From an uncultured Bacteroidota bacterium (lineage in GTDB: Bacteria; Bacteroidota; Bacteroidia; Bacteroidales; GWA2-32-17), in NCBI GenBank assembly GCA_903837285.1, contig CAILUD010000117.1:41941-105940 (forward strand): 64,000 bases of DNA, read 5' to 3'. Of the stretch, positions 35,606 to 45,057 are shown one piece after another. Positions within the stretch are counted from its first letter, which is position 1; each line of letters begins with the position of its first letter. The notes under the pieces were generated by a model that had not been told where the DNA came from, made no database searches, and saw nothing but the letters and a program-made list of their open reading frames with translations. The translations under genes were made by a program, and so were the position numbers.

Positions 35606-37912
35606 ATGATAAGTATTTTTAAAAAATATTCTGTGAGAGCATTGTTTTTGTCAATTTTTTTCATTTGTTTTTTTCAACAAACAAAGGCTCAATACGATTT
35701 TTACGATAATAATTATATTCGCGAAATTCGTTTATATTTTACCCAATCAAACTGGGATCATAAACTTGATAGTTTATTTGTTATAGGATTGGAAGAAAGA
35801 CTACTCGCTTCTGTAACTATAGATGGAGTTGCTTTAGATAGTGTTGGAGTTAGATATAAAGGATATAGCTCAGTAGATACAGCAAACATTAAGAATCCAC
35901 TTAATATTGAACTTGATTACATCAAATTAAATCAGGATTATCATGGAATTACAAAACTAAAACTTAGTAATGTTATTCACGATCCTTCCTTTGTTAGAGA
36001 AGTATTGTCATACGAAATAGCAAGAAAATATATGCCTGCTTCAAAGGCAAACTATGCAAATGTTTATGTTAACGATACATTAATGGGATTATATAACAAT
36101 GTGGAAGCAGTAAATAAAAATTTTGCAGAAACACATTTTGGAACCAGGTATAATTCATTTTTTAAAGGGAATCCTGCTGTTCTCAGTTACCCTACGGGTT
36201 CTAATTCAAATTTGCAATATTATAATTCAGATTCTACGTCATATTATCCATATTATTCGATCGAGTCGGATTATGGCTGGACTGATTTACTTAATTTAAC
36301 AAATATTCTTAACAACCAGTTCGATAGTATAGAAAATATTTTGAATATTGACCGTACACTTTGGATGTTGGCTTTGGATTATTCACTTGTGAACCTCGAT
36401 AGCTATATTGCTTATTCTCAGAATTATTATTTATGTTTGGATAAAAATAGAAGATTTAATGCAATATTATGGGATTTAAATATGTCTTTTGCAAGTTTTC
36501 GTTTATCTGATGGTGGAACCTCTGCAATGACTGGTGGATTGTCTATTGCTGGAGCAAAAAATCTTAATCCGTGCGGACTAGTAACTTATTCTATTTCTCC
36601 TCGCCCACTTATTAAAAAAATTTTACAAAATGCTACGTGGAAAAAGATGTATTTAGCTCACATCAGAACAATAGTTAATGAGAACTTTGTTACAGAAAAT
36701 TATTATTCCCGTGCACAGCAATTGCATTCGTTAGTTGATAACAGCGTTCAGAATGATTTTAATAAATTTTATAGTTATTTAGATTTTGTTAATAATATTG
36801 ATACTACAGTAGGTGGTACTGCCGGTATGATTCAATATCCGGGAATTAAAGATTTTATTCAAGGTAGAACTACTTATTTAAGTAATTATTCTGGATTTCA
36901 GGGTGCACCTTCAATTACGATTATTTCTGATTCAGTTATTATGGGAAATCAGGTTTGGGTTTCTGCTAAAATAAATTATCCCGATAGTTGTTTTCTTGCA
37001 TATCGTTATGGGATTTATGACATATTTAACAAAGTTAAAATGTACGATGACGGAACCCATAACGATGGTGCTCCCGGAGACAGTGTTTTTGGAGCGGCTA
37101 TTATTGATTCAATTGTTATTCAATATTATATTTATGCGCAGAATTCTGTAGCAGGTGCATTTTCCCCTGAAAGGGCAGAATATGAATTTTATACTATTCA
37201 AAAAATTGCTCCAAGCAACGTTGTTATAAATGAGTTTATGGCTGATAATCCTGATTATACAGTTGACAATTATTATGAATATGATGATTGGATAGAATTG
37301 TATAACAATTCAAATATTGATTTTAATATGTCAGGATTATACCTTTCAGATGATAAAGCGAATTTTTTAAAATGGCCTTTTCCTGATACTGTTATAAAAG
37401 CTAAAGATTATTTAGTTGTTTGGGCCGATAATAATATAACACAAGGACCAATGCATTCAAATTTTAAATTGTCAAAATCAGGTGAAGCCATTTATTTATC
37501 ATATTCTGCTGATAATATTCTTGATTCAACTTTTTTTGGCATGCAAATTTCTGATATCTCTACAGGTAGATATCCAAATGGAACAGGTTCTTTTGGAGCA
37601 ATGTTACCAACAATTTCTTCAACAAATTCACCATTTTCTGTAAATGAGATTAAATTTTCACCCGAAATTTCTGTCTACCCTAATCCTACAAATAGCTGGA
37701 TTGAGGTTAATATACAAAACAACAATTTTAGTAAATGGACAATGGAATTAGTTTCAATTGCTGGAACAATTCTTTTTCATGAGGATTTAAAAATGAATAA
37801 TTACGAAAGTATTTCTAAAAGATATGATATTAGTAAATTTCCAAAAGGAATGTATTTTATAAAACTTACGACCGAAAAAGACGTTTTTGTTAAGAAGATA
37901 GTATTTAATTAA
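35606..37912 (+). CDS. Secreted CotH-like protein with lamin-tail domain and T9SS sorting domain
   Basis: Protein of 768 residues: signal peptide (1-29), CotH-like kinase fold (about 35-470) with VRYKGYSS (82-89), GLYNNVEAVNKNF (161-173) and LWDLNMSF (288-295), then a lamin-tail domain (about 530-640, VVINEFMADNP and DDWIELYNNS) and a type A tail starting YPNPTNS. As I recall the family, WDLD is usual where WDLN is seen here, so a metal-binding Asp may be Asn. CotH proteins phosphorylate spore-coat proteins in Bacillus; elsewhere the substrate is unknown. CotH genes commonly sit near VTC and DUF4956 genes, as they do here. Confidence 0.82.
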   Translation: MISIFKKYSVRALFLSIFFICFFQQTKAQYDFYDNNYIREIRLYFTQSNWDHKLDSLFVIGLEERLLASVTIDGVALDSVGVRYKGYSSVDTANIKNPLNIELDYIKLNQDYHGITKLKLSNVIHDPSFVREVLSYEIARKYMPASKANYANVYVNDTLMGLYNNVEAVNKNFAETHFGTRYNSFFKGNPAVLSYPTGSNSNLQYYNSDSTSYYPYYSIESDYGWTDLLNLTNILNNQFDSIENILNIDRTLWMLALDYSLVNLDSYIAYSQNYYLCLDKNRRFNAILWDLNMSFASFRLSDGGTSAMTGGLSIAGAKNLNPCGLVTYSISPRPLIKKILQNATWKKMYLAHIRTIVNENFVTENYYSRAQQLHSLVDNSVQNDFNKFYSYLDFVNNIDTTVGGTAGMIQYPGIKDFIQGRTTYLSNYSGFQGAPSITIISDSVIMGNQVWVSAKINYPDSCFLAYRYGIYDIFNKVKMYDDGTHNDGAPGDSVFGAAIIDSIVIQYYIYAQNSVAGAFSPERAEYEFYTIQKIAPSNVVINEFMADNPDYTVDNYYEYDDWIELYNNSNIDFNMSGLYLSDDKANFLKWPFPDTVIKAKDYLVVWADNNITQGPMHSNFKLSKSGEAIYLSYSADNILDSTFFGMQISDISTGRYPNGTGSFGAMLPTISSTNSPFSVNEIKFSPEISVYPNPTNSWIEVNIQNNNFSKWTMELVSIAGTILFHEDLKMNNYESISKRYDISKFPKGMYFIKLTTEKDVFVKKIVFN

Positions 37913-38042
37913 TTAGCATTCTGGGAGGCTATAAAATATGTTAAAAAACATACAATGAAGCAACTTTAATTTAAAATTTAGGTCTTTAGTTCAATTTAAC
38001 ATTATTTTGAAGTAAAGAATAACTAAATTTAAAATTCAGTTT

Positions 38043-39755
38043 ATGAATAAAAATATAAAAATAATAACTAGTTCAACAAAATCGATTAATTATAAATTTA
38101 TCAAATTTATATTTGTGGTAAGTCTGTTTTTGCTTAACACTTTTCTAACATTTTCTCAGTGGACTAATAATTTATCCTTGAATACTTCGATTTGCACATC
38201 GGTAAACGATCAAAAAGATTATAGTATAGCATCAGATACTAAAGGAGGGGCTTATATAATTTGGAATGATAAAAGAAATAATATTTTAAAATCTGATATT
38301 TATGCTCAAAGAATTAATTCTTTAGGGTATAATGTTTGGACAACCCAAGGAATTGGAGTTTGCACTACTCTAGCCGATCAGGCAAATCCTTCGACTGTTG
38401 AAGATGGAAATGGAGGTGTAATAATTGCCTGGGATGATTCAATAAATGGAGATAGAGATATTTATGCGCAAAAGCTTGATTCGTCAGGAAATCCGCAATG
38501 GGCAATTAATGGAGTTCCAATAGTAGTTAAAGCGAATAAACAAAAGAATGTAAAGATAATTTCTGATGGAGCAGGCGGTGCAATTGCTGTTTGGGAAGAT
38601 TCTTTAGCTGGGTATTGGGATATTTATGCGCAGCGAATATCTGCTAATGGGGTTGTCATGTGGACGGCAACTGGTGTTCCAGTTTGTACCGAAATAATGA
38701 ATCAAAAGAATGCAAGATTGGTAACCGATGGTTCTGGTGGTGCTTATATTGTATGGCAGGATAAACGTGGTGGAATTGATTTTGATATTTATGCACAACA
38801 TTTGAATTCATCAGGAACTCCTCTTATGGCAATAAATGGAGTTTCTGTTTGTAGTGTAATAGATAAGCAAACCGACCCAAAAATTGTTTCCGATAAACTT
38901 GGTGGTGCTATTGTTACGTGGCCAGATAAAAGAAGTGGACTTGGTTATGATGTGTATGCTCAAAGAATTAATTCGTTAGGCGATATGTTATGGACTGCAA
39001 ATGGCGTTGCTGTCTGTACCGCCGATAGTTCTCAAACTTCAATTGATATAACTGCCGACAATATAAGTGGAGCAATTTTAACCTGGAGGGACAAAAGAAA
39101 TGGGCTATACCATGATATTTATGCTCAAAAAATTAATATGACAGGCACAATAGCATGGCCATTAAATGGGATTAAAATCTCAATTTCAGCACTTAGTCAA
39201 ACCAGTCCTAATATTTGCGGCGATGGTTCGGGTGGTGCAATTATTACATGGCAGGATTCAACAGTTGGTAATTGGGATGTTTTAAGTCAGAGAATAACAG
39301 CAAGTGGTACTTTGTTATGGGCTAACGGAGGGAATTTGGTTTCTAATGCAAACAATACGCAAACAAATCCTAAAAATATTTCAGATGGTAAAGGTGGTTG
39401 TATTTATGTTTGGCAGGATTTTAGGAATGGCTTAGATGATGATATTTATGTCCAACACTTCTCTTCTCAGGGCACAGAGGGAATTTTTAACGAATTAAAT
39501 TTAAATAATGAAGGCATACTTATTTTTCCAAATCCCATAAACGAATCAGCAAAAATTCAATGTTTAAACGATAAAATAAATATTAATAATTGTGTTGGTA
39601 TAATTTATGATATTTATGGAAGAGAAATAAGTACTTTTGATGTTGGAAAATCGAGCTTAATAATTAATGTAACTGATTTTTCAAGCGGAATTTACTTTTT
39701 AAAAATAATGGAAAATGAACAAATAATTTCTTTTCAGAAATTTATTAAAAATTAG
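38043..39755 (+). CDS. Secreted repeat protein with T9SS sorting domain
   Basis: Protein of 570 residues with a hydrophobic signal ending near TFSQ (about 39) and about seven repeats of 55-60 residues. Each has DGxGGAxIxWxDxRxGxxxDIYAQRIN and WTxxGVxVC segments, which look like propeller blades. The tail begins FPNPINE (about 498) and ends FQKFIKN, a type A sorting domain. No enzyme motif is seen; a binding or adhesin role is possible. A 130-bp gap precedes it, so it may start a second transcript. Confidence 0.75.
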   Translation: MNKNIKIITSSTKSINYKFIKFIFVVSLFLLNTFLTFSQWTNNLSLNTSICTSVNDQKDYSIASDTKGGAYIIWNDKRNNILKSDIYAQRINSLGYNVWTTQGIGVCTTLADQANPSTVEDGNGGVIIAWDDSINGDRDIYAQKLDSSGNPQWAINGVPIVVKANKQKNVKIISDGAGGAIAVWEDSLAGYWDIYAQRISANGVVMWTATGVPVCTEIMNQKNARLVTDGSGGAYIVWQDKRGGIDFDIYAQHLNSSGTPLMAINGVSVCSVIDKQTDPKIVSDKLGGAIVTWPDKRSGLGYDVYAQRINSLGDMLWTANGVAVCTADSSQTSIDITADNISGAILTWRDKRNGLYHDIYAQKINMTGTIAWPLNGIKISISALSQTSPNICGDGSGGAIITWQDSTVGNWDVLSQRITASGTLLWANGGNLVSNANNTQTNPKNISDGKGGCIYVWQDFRNGLDDDIYVQHFSSQGTEGIFNELNLNNEGILIFPNPINESAKIQCLNDKININNCVGIIYDIYGREISTFDVGKSSLIINVTDFSSGIYFLKIMENEQIISFQKFIKN

Positions 39756-39771
39756 CAAATAAAATAAAGAC

Positions 39772-40185
39772 ATGAAAAAATCATTTTTAACAATAGGAAT
39801 AAGCCTTATTACTTTGATTGTTGTTATTTCGCTTATTTCTTGTAAAAAAGGACCAGGCGAAGGAGGTAGGGCAAGCATTAATGGAAAAGTGTTTTCTGTT
39901 AACTATAATTCTTCGTTTACAGTACCTCAGGATTCGGGGTATTTAGGAGCGCAAAAAGTATATCTTATTTATGGCGATGATATTATTGTTGGTGACGATC
40001 AGGATTCTAATAATGAAGGAGCATTTGAGTTTAATTTTCTTAGAAAAGGCAAGTATAAAGTTTATGTATATACAAAAACTCTTGCAAATCATTTGGACAG
40101 TGCAATTGTTCAAGAAGTTGAAATAACAGAGCGCAAACAAAGCGTAGAATTGCCCGACTTTAAAATTAAAACCAGTAAAAATTAA
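39772..40185 (+). CDS. Small lipoprotein with a carboxypeptidase-regulatory-like fold
   Basis: Protein of 137 residues with lipobox LISC (Cys24). The mature part has INGKVFSVNYN near its start and FNFLRKGKYKVYVYTKT near its end, the pattern of a single Ig-like carboxypeptidase-regulatory domain. It lies between a T9SS repeat protein (16 bp) and a YD-repeat protein (6 bp). Function is unknown. Confidence 0.65.
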   Translation: MKKSFLTIGISLITLIVVISLISCKKGPGEGGRASINGKVFSVNYNSSFTVPQDSGYLGAQKVYLIYGDDIIVGDDQDSNNEGAFEFNFLRKGKYKVYVYTKTLANHLDSAIVQEVEITERKQSVELPDFKIKTSKN

Positions 40186-40191
40186 AGAAAC

Positions 40192-40776
40192 ATGTCACGA
40201 ATTATTTTTTCATTAATTATTGTTATATTTTTTTCTTCTGCTTTATATTCTCAAAGTAAAAAAGAGAAAAAAGCAATTAAAACATGGGGTATTAAATCTG
40301 TTACCGAAACGGTAACCGAAAATGTAAATGGAAAAGATGCAACAAGGAAGGATTTATATTCAATATTTGATAAAAACGGAAATACAACTTATAGTGAGGA
40401 ATATAAAAAAGATGGTAGTTTAAAACATAAAGAATCAAACAAGTACGATTCAAAAGGTAATAAAACAGAGGAAACTGTTTTTGATGCTGCAAATAATGAT
40501 AAAGAGAAAAATTATAAACGAACCTATAAATATGATTCAGAAGAAAACAAAACAGAAGAATCAGAATTCGACGAAACGGGTAAATTAGAAAAAAAAATAC
40601 AGTACACCTATAACCCAAAAGGCGAAAAAGTTTCCGAAGCAGAATTTAACGGTATGGGAAAAGTTACTAAAAAAACTGTTTATGCTTATGATTCTAAAGG
40701 GCTAAAGGCAGTTAAAAAAGAATTTGATGCTAATGATAAAGTAATTTCTACAAGAACATATAAATACGAATTTTAA
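40192..40776 (+). CDS. Exported protein with YD-like repeats
   Basis: Protein of 194 residues with a signal peptide (1-20) and about six highly charged repeats of roughly 20-25 residues, such as KYDSKGNKTEETVFD and KYDSEENKTEESEFDETGK, similar to RHS/YD or MORN-like patterns. It is too short to be an RHS toxin and has no toxin tip. Its last base overlaps the first base of the VTC gene, so translation is probably coupled. Confidence 0.7.
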   Translation: MSRIIFSLIIVIFFSSALYSQSKKEKKAIKTWGIKSVTETVTENVNGKDATRKDLYSIFDKNGNTTYSEEYKKDGSLKHKESNKYDSKGNKTEETVFDAANNDKEKNYKRTYKYDSEENKTEESEFDETGKLEKKIQYTYNPKGEKVSEAEFNGMGKVTKKTVYAYDSKGLKAVKKEFDANDKVISTRTYKYEF

Positions 40777-41558
40777 TGCACGATTTTAGTTCCATATTAT
40801 CCAGATTTGAATCAATTTCGCTCGAAGAGATGGATAGCGTAAAACTTATGGAACGAACTGATACTAAATATGTATTTCCCATAACATCTTTACCTGAAAT
40901 TCTTGAAGGAATGATTTCGCAATATCGCTTGCTTGAAATTAACAATGTGCGCGTTCAGAGATATGAATCACTTTATTATGATACAAAAGATTTTTTGCTT
41001 TACAGAAAGCATTTGGTGGGTAAACCAGACAGATACAAAATTCGTTTCAGAAGATATATTGATTCCCAGGGATTAACTTTTTTAGAAGTAAAACATAAAA
41101 ACAATAAGAAAACTACTTCAAAAAAAAGAAGCAAAATGAACGATATTGAATCAGGAATGATTGATAAAGCAACAGAATTTGTAATTAAACATACTCCATA
41201 TCAGCCCGAAATATTTGTTCCATGTATTTGGGTAAATTATTCAAGAATGACTTTTGTTAATAAATATTCTCAGGAAAGATTAACAATAGACACTAATTTG
41301 AATTATTTAAATGCATATGATCAAAGTAACGCTTCTTGTTCTTTCCCGCAAATGGTAATTGCAGAGGCTAAAAGAGAAAAAGCAGCATCTGTTTCACAGT
41401 TTATTAGACTGGTACGAAATATAGGTGTAAGAGAAGGATCTATTAGTAAATACTGTTTTGGTATTTATAATTTAGTTAATGAAGTTCCAAAAAATAATTT
41501 AAAACCAAAAGTTCGCTTTGTATATAAAATGGCTGGACTACAATTTATAAATAAATAA
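40776..41558 (+). CDS. VTC domain protein (polyphosphate polymerase-like)
   Basis: Cytoplasmic protein of 260 residues with the VTC tunnel-fold pattern: ERTDTKYVF (26-34), YESLYYDT (about 63-70), DRYKIRFRRY, FLEVKHKNNKKTTSKKR (about 104-120) and VIAEAKREKA. Basic strand residues and acidic metal ligands of triphosphate-tunnel enzymes are present, so polyphosphate synthesis or binding is plausible. Bacterial VTC genes often neighbour CotH and DUF4956 genes, as here; the combined role is not settled to my knowledge. Confidence 0.85.
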   Translation: MHDFSSILSRFESISLEEMDSVKLMERTDTKYVFPITSLPEILEGMISQYRLLEINNVRVQRYESLYYDTKDFLLYRKHLVGKPDRYKIRFRRYIDSQGLTFLEVKHKNNKKTTSKKRSKMNDIESGMIDKATEFVIKHTPYQPEIFVPCIWVNYSRMTFVNKYSQERLTIDTNLNYLNAYDQSNASCSFPQMVIAEAKREKAASVSQFIRLVRNIGVREGSISKYCFGIYNLVNEVPKNNLKPKVRFVYKMAGLQFINK

Positions 41559-41570
41559 AAAAGATTAATT

Positions 41571-42212
41571 ATGACTCTTTTACAAATTGCAACAGATGCT
41601 ATGCCCGGAGGATGGGAATTGTTTAATAAAATATCTCCAAAGTTTTTTATACGATTAAGTATTGATCTTTTATCTGTTTTTGTTCTAGTAAGATTTGTTT
41701 ATTATCCAAGCTATAAAAACAGAGAATTCTTTTTTACTTTCTTTATTTTTAATGTAATTGTGTTCCTTGTTACATATATGATGAATAAAATAGAAATGTC
41801 TATGGGGGCAGCATTTGGACTGTTTGCTGTTTTTGGAATTCTGCGCTACCGTACCGAGGGGATTTCAATAAAAGACATGACCTATTTATTTCTCTGTATT
41901 GCTGTAGGTTTAATTACCGCTGTTGCAAAGGGGGGCTGGGACGAATTATTGCTGATTAATTTTATCATAATTGCAGTAACAACATTGCTTGAAACAGGTG
42001 TAATTATGAAAAAGGAAAATGGTAAAACAATATTATACGAAAATATTGAAATGATTAAGCCCGAAAATCACGAAAAACTTTTGGAAGATTTGAGAACAAG
42101 AACAGGCTATGATATACATCGTTTTAATATCATTAAAATTGATTTTCTTAAAGATATGGCAACTTTGCGTGTATACTATTTTGATTCAAAGAAAAGAAAA
42201 ATTTCAATTTAA
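41571..42212 (+). CDS. DUF4956 membrane protein
   Basis: Inner-membrane protein of 213 residues with about four helices (about 28-45, 52-68, 76-95 and 100-135) and a cytoplasmic C-terminal domain (about 145-213). GAAFGLFAVFGILRYRTEGI (83-102) is the typical DUF4956 core. The family is often coded beside VTC and CotH proteins. It lies 12 bp after the VTC gene and 6 bp before the DUF2490 gene. Confidence 0.82.
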   Translation: MTLLQIATDAMPGGWELFNKISPKFFIRLSIDLLSVFVLVRFVYYPSYKNREFFFTFFIFNVIVFLVTYMMNKIEMSMGAAFGLFAVFGILRYRTEGISIKDMTYLFLCIAVGLITAVAKGGWDELLLINFIIIAVTTLLETGVIMKKENGKTILYENIEMIKPENHEKLLEDLRTRTGYDIHRFNIIKIDFLKDMATLRVYYFDSKKRKISI

Positions 42213-42218
42213 AAAGTA

Positions 42219-42920
42219 ATGAGTCGCTTTATTAATAAAATTGTGCTAATTGTTATTTTGTCTTTTTTTGTTGCCAAAAAAGAGGTAGTTGCTCAAATGG
42301 TATATCCTGATGCGGGTTCGTGGAATACCTTTAATATCGACTATAAAATCAATAAAAAAATAACAGGATTGTTTACACAGGAATGTAGAATTAAAGAAAA
42401 TTTTACACGGTTAAACCTTTTTTATACTAATTTGGGATTAGAGTATAAAATTAACGATTTTTTTAAAGCTGCATTGGTTTATAGGTTTATTGAAAAATAT
42501 CAGGATGATAATTCATTTAGTTTTCGACATCGCTTAATGCTTGATTTAACATTAAAGAAAAAGTTTGAAAAAATCAGCTTGTCTTATCGTCAAAGAATTC
42601 AGGCAGAAGAAAGAGATATTTATTCAAGCGAAATAGGCAAACTACCGGAATGGTATTCGAGAAATAAATTTGCGATAAAATATGATACCGAAAAAAGATA
42701 TACTCCTTATGCAGCAATTGAGTTAAGGTATCAATTAAGAAATCCACGCGAATGGCAATCCGATAACACATGGCACAGAAATCGTTATTCGTTTGGCGTT
42801 GATTATAAATTAAACAAGAAAAGCACCTTTGGTATTTATTATCTTATTCAAAGAGAGTACAATGTAGCGCTTCCACAGAATCAATATATTCTTGGTTTAG
42901 AGTATTCTTTGTCGTTATAA
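42219..42920 (+). CDS. DUF2490 outer-membrane beta-barrel-like protein
   Basis: Protein of 233 residues with a signal peptide (about 1-25) and alternating amphipathic strands (WNTFNIDYKIN, LFYTNLGLEYKI, FSFRHRLMLDLTL, FGIYYLIQREYN), ending in LGLEYSLSL with a hydrophobic last residue, typical of an outer-membrane barrel. It matches the DUF2490 pattern. It ends the CotH-VTC-DUF4956 run and converges with the next gene, only 10 bp apart. Confidence 0.8.
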   Translation: MSRFINKIVLIVILSFFVAKKEVVAQMVYPDAGSWNTFNIDYKINKKITGLFTQECRIKENFTRLNLFYTNLGLEYKINDFFKAALVYRFIEKYQDDNSFSFRHRLMLDLTLKKKFEKISLSYRQRIQAEERDIYSSEIGKLPEWYSRNKFAIKYDTEKRYTPYAAIELRYQLRNPREWQSDNTWHRNRYSFGVDYKLNKKSTFGIYYLIQREYNVALPQNQYILGLEYSLSL

Positions 42921-42930
42921 CAATATACAG

Positions 42931-44811
42931 TTAATTTTTATTTACAACAAGCTTGTTTCTGGCAATTGTGCCGTTTGAATTTATAAGCCTTATTTCGTAA
43001 ATGCCATTACTAAAATTAGCTAAAGAAATTTCTTTATTTCCTTTTATATCTATAACAGATGTGCTGTAAACTTTTTGACCGTTATAATTGTAAATTTCTA
43101 GTTTAGAATTACCATCATTGTTTTGTGTTAACCATTCTGCATTAACCGAACCACCTGTTGCAGGATTAGGAATAAGTTTTATATAATTTTGTTCATTAGA
43201 ATTTTCTCGAATTCCGGTGCAATTATCTACAAAAACGGAATCAATATGACTTGAAATGCAAAGTGTATCTGTTGTTATTGCTAGTCCATTACAAATGACC
43301 GAAAAATCATCTATGTTCCAACCGCTATATTGAATTGAACCATCAGTAACCCCTAATCCAAATCTTACTTTAAAATCCGGCGAATTATTAGCTGTTGGAG
43401 TAGGATATGTTCTAATTGTCCAAGCACTTTCTGCTAAAGTTGCAGTGTTGTAATATATGTTTGTCCATGTGCCTCCTCCATCTGATGAAGCGTCAATATA
43501 CATGTGGTCATACGAAGGCGATTCGGTACCACTAAAACTGTAAAAGTCTATTTTACAAGAATTATAATTTGAACAATCTATTAAAGGGGAAGTAAGCCAG
43601 TATGTTTGTGTCATGCCTGCAGGATAGCATTCTCCAATATAAGTTCCAATAATAAGATTATCATTAGACGGTGAATGATCTAATGATGGGTCTTGACTAC
43701 CTGAACAGCCAGTACTTACAGTTGCAGTATCTCTTTCCCAACCACCTGATCCATAACCAGCCCACCCTTTATCTGTACTGAAATCATCATTAAAAACTGT
43801 TGCTATTCCAAATGTTGTGTCTGAATGTGTTAAGCCATAATTATATTGAATATTATTCCAACCAATATTGGCTAATGATGGATTAAAAAGAGTGTCATTT
43901 ATTCCTAATCCTATAAAATATCCTCCTGAAGGATTTCCAGAAAGAGAAATAGGAGAGTTATTATTACAGATAGTATCGGTTAATCCGGTAAAATTTATAT
44001 AACTATTTTGAAAAATGTTAATTCTTATTGAATCTACAGAAACAATAGCTCCATTGTAGTGTGTTACAGTTACCCACATTGAGCTATCCGGAATAAATAG
44101 AGGAGGCGTTATACCATTATAAAAAATGCCATTAGAATTACTCCAATAAATAGAATCTGAAGGAGATGGATTAACCTGAGATGAAACTATTATATTATCA
44201 AGTCCCCAATGGTCCCATACATCACCAGAAGTATTAACCTGATACCACCTAAACCATGTATTCCCATTTGTGCTTAATGTTTGACAGTAATTATTCCAAA
44301 CGGTAAGCATAGGGTCATTACCTCCAAGTGGATCCCAATAATTTATATCTATCCATGGGCCTGTAATACCGGTACTGGAATATTGTAAATGAACTCCTTC
44401 TGTTGGTTCGTCAGGCCCTTCACAAGGAGATATACCAGTAATCTGACTTGCGTATTTCATGTCAAAGCAAATAGTTACTGAATTTATTATATTAAATGGA
44501 GGAGAAATAATTTCTCTTGGAAATGTTGTTGCTGGACCTATCCATAAATATGTAGTGCTATCAACACTTGCGCCGCATGGGTTTGTAAACATTGGACCAG
44601 AGTTCGAAGACCATCCAGCCTCAAGTGTATCTGTGTTAAAATTTGCAGTACCCAATATTAGTTCGCAATTTAGAAATGATTGTAGTTGAACCGAACTGCC
44701 CTGACAAACATTATAAACATGATTTGGAACTGCAAGCTGGCATTGTGAATAGGACTTAAAAAAGCCAAATATAAAAAACAGTATGCTAATGGAAAAATAT
44801 AATACTTTCAT
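42931..44811 (-). CDS. Secreted MAM/jelly-roll-like protein with T9SS sorting domain
   Basis: Protein of 626 residues with a signal peptide (1-22). Two beta-rich domains (about 55-215 and 345-510) carry WSSNSGPMF, GWAGYGSGGWERDTA and WNIDDFSVIC, the pattern of MAM or jelly-roll domains on secreted Bacteroidota proteins. A type A tail starts near LIPNPATGG (about 548) and ends NKLVVNKN. No peptidase motif is visible in the rest. It is convergent with the DUF2490 gene. Confidence 0.75.
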   Translation of the reverse strand: MKVLYFSISILFFIFGFFKSYSQCQLAVPNHVYNVCQGSSVQLQSFLNCELILGTANFNTDTLEAGWSSNSGPMFTNPCGASVDSTTYLWIGPATTFPREIISPPFNIINSVTICFDMKYASQITGISPCEGPDEPTEGVHLQYSSTGITGPWIDINYWDPLGGNDPMLTVWNNYCQTLSTNGNTWFRWYQVNTSGDVWDHWGLDNIIVSSQVNPSPSDSIYWSNSNGIFYNGITPPLFIPDSSMWVTVTHYNGAIVSVDSIRINIFQNSYINFTGLTDTICNNNSPISLSGNPSGGYFIGLGINDTLFNPSLANIGWNNIQYNYGLTHSDTTFGIATVFNDDFSTDKGWAGYGSGGWERDTATVSTGCSGSQDPSLDHSPSNDNLIIGTYIGECYPAGMTQTYWLTSPLIDCSNYNSCKIDFYSFSGTESPSYDHMYIDASSDGGGTWTNIYYNTATLAESAWTIRTYPTPTANNSPDFKVRFGLGVTDGSIQYSGWNIDDFSVICNGLAITTDTLCISSHIDSVFVDNCTGIRENSNEQNYIKLIPNPATGGSVNAEWLTQNNDGNSKLEIYNYNGQKVYSTSVIDIKGNKEISLANFSNGIYEIRLINSNGTIARNKLVVNKN

Positions 44812-45026
44812 ATGTTATAGGTTATAATTATTTGCAAGATAAAATAAGCATTAATTAAATGCAAATAAAGTAACTAATATCTAACAAATAAGTTGCGAAA
44901 AAGTTTTAAAGTGTTGCTATTTGTTAGATTTTTGAATAATAAAAACATAAGTTTTATTTTAAATAAGGATATAGAAGCCTAATATTTTTTATATTTTTTT
45001 AATATATATGTGTTTATAATATTTAT

Positions 45027-45034
45027 TACCTTCG
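45027..45034 (+). promoter_or_regulatory. Candidate -7 box of the ftsX operon
   Basis: TACCTTCG differs by one base from TAnnTTTG and lies 23 bp before ATG 45058. A -33 element is not clear in the T-rich DNA upstream. Confidence 0.4.
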
Positions 45035-45057
45035 CACACGGATTTATTTATTAAATA

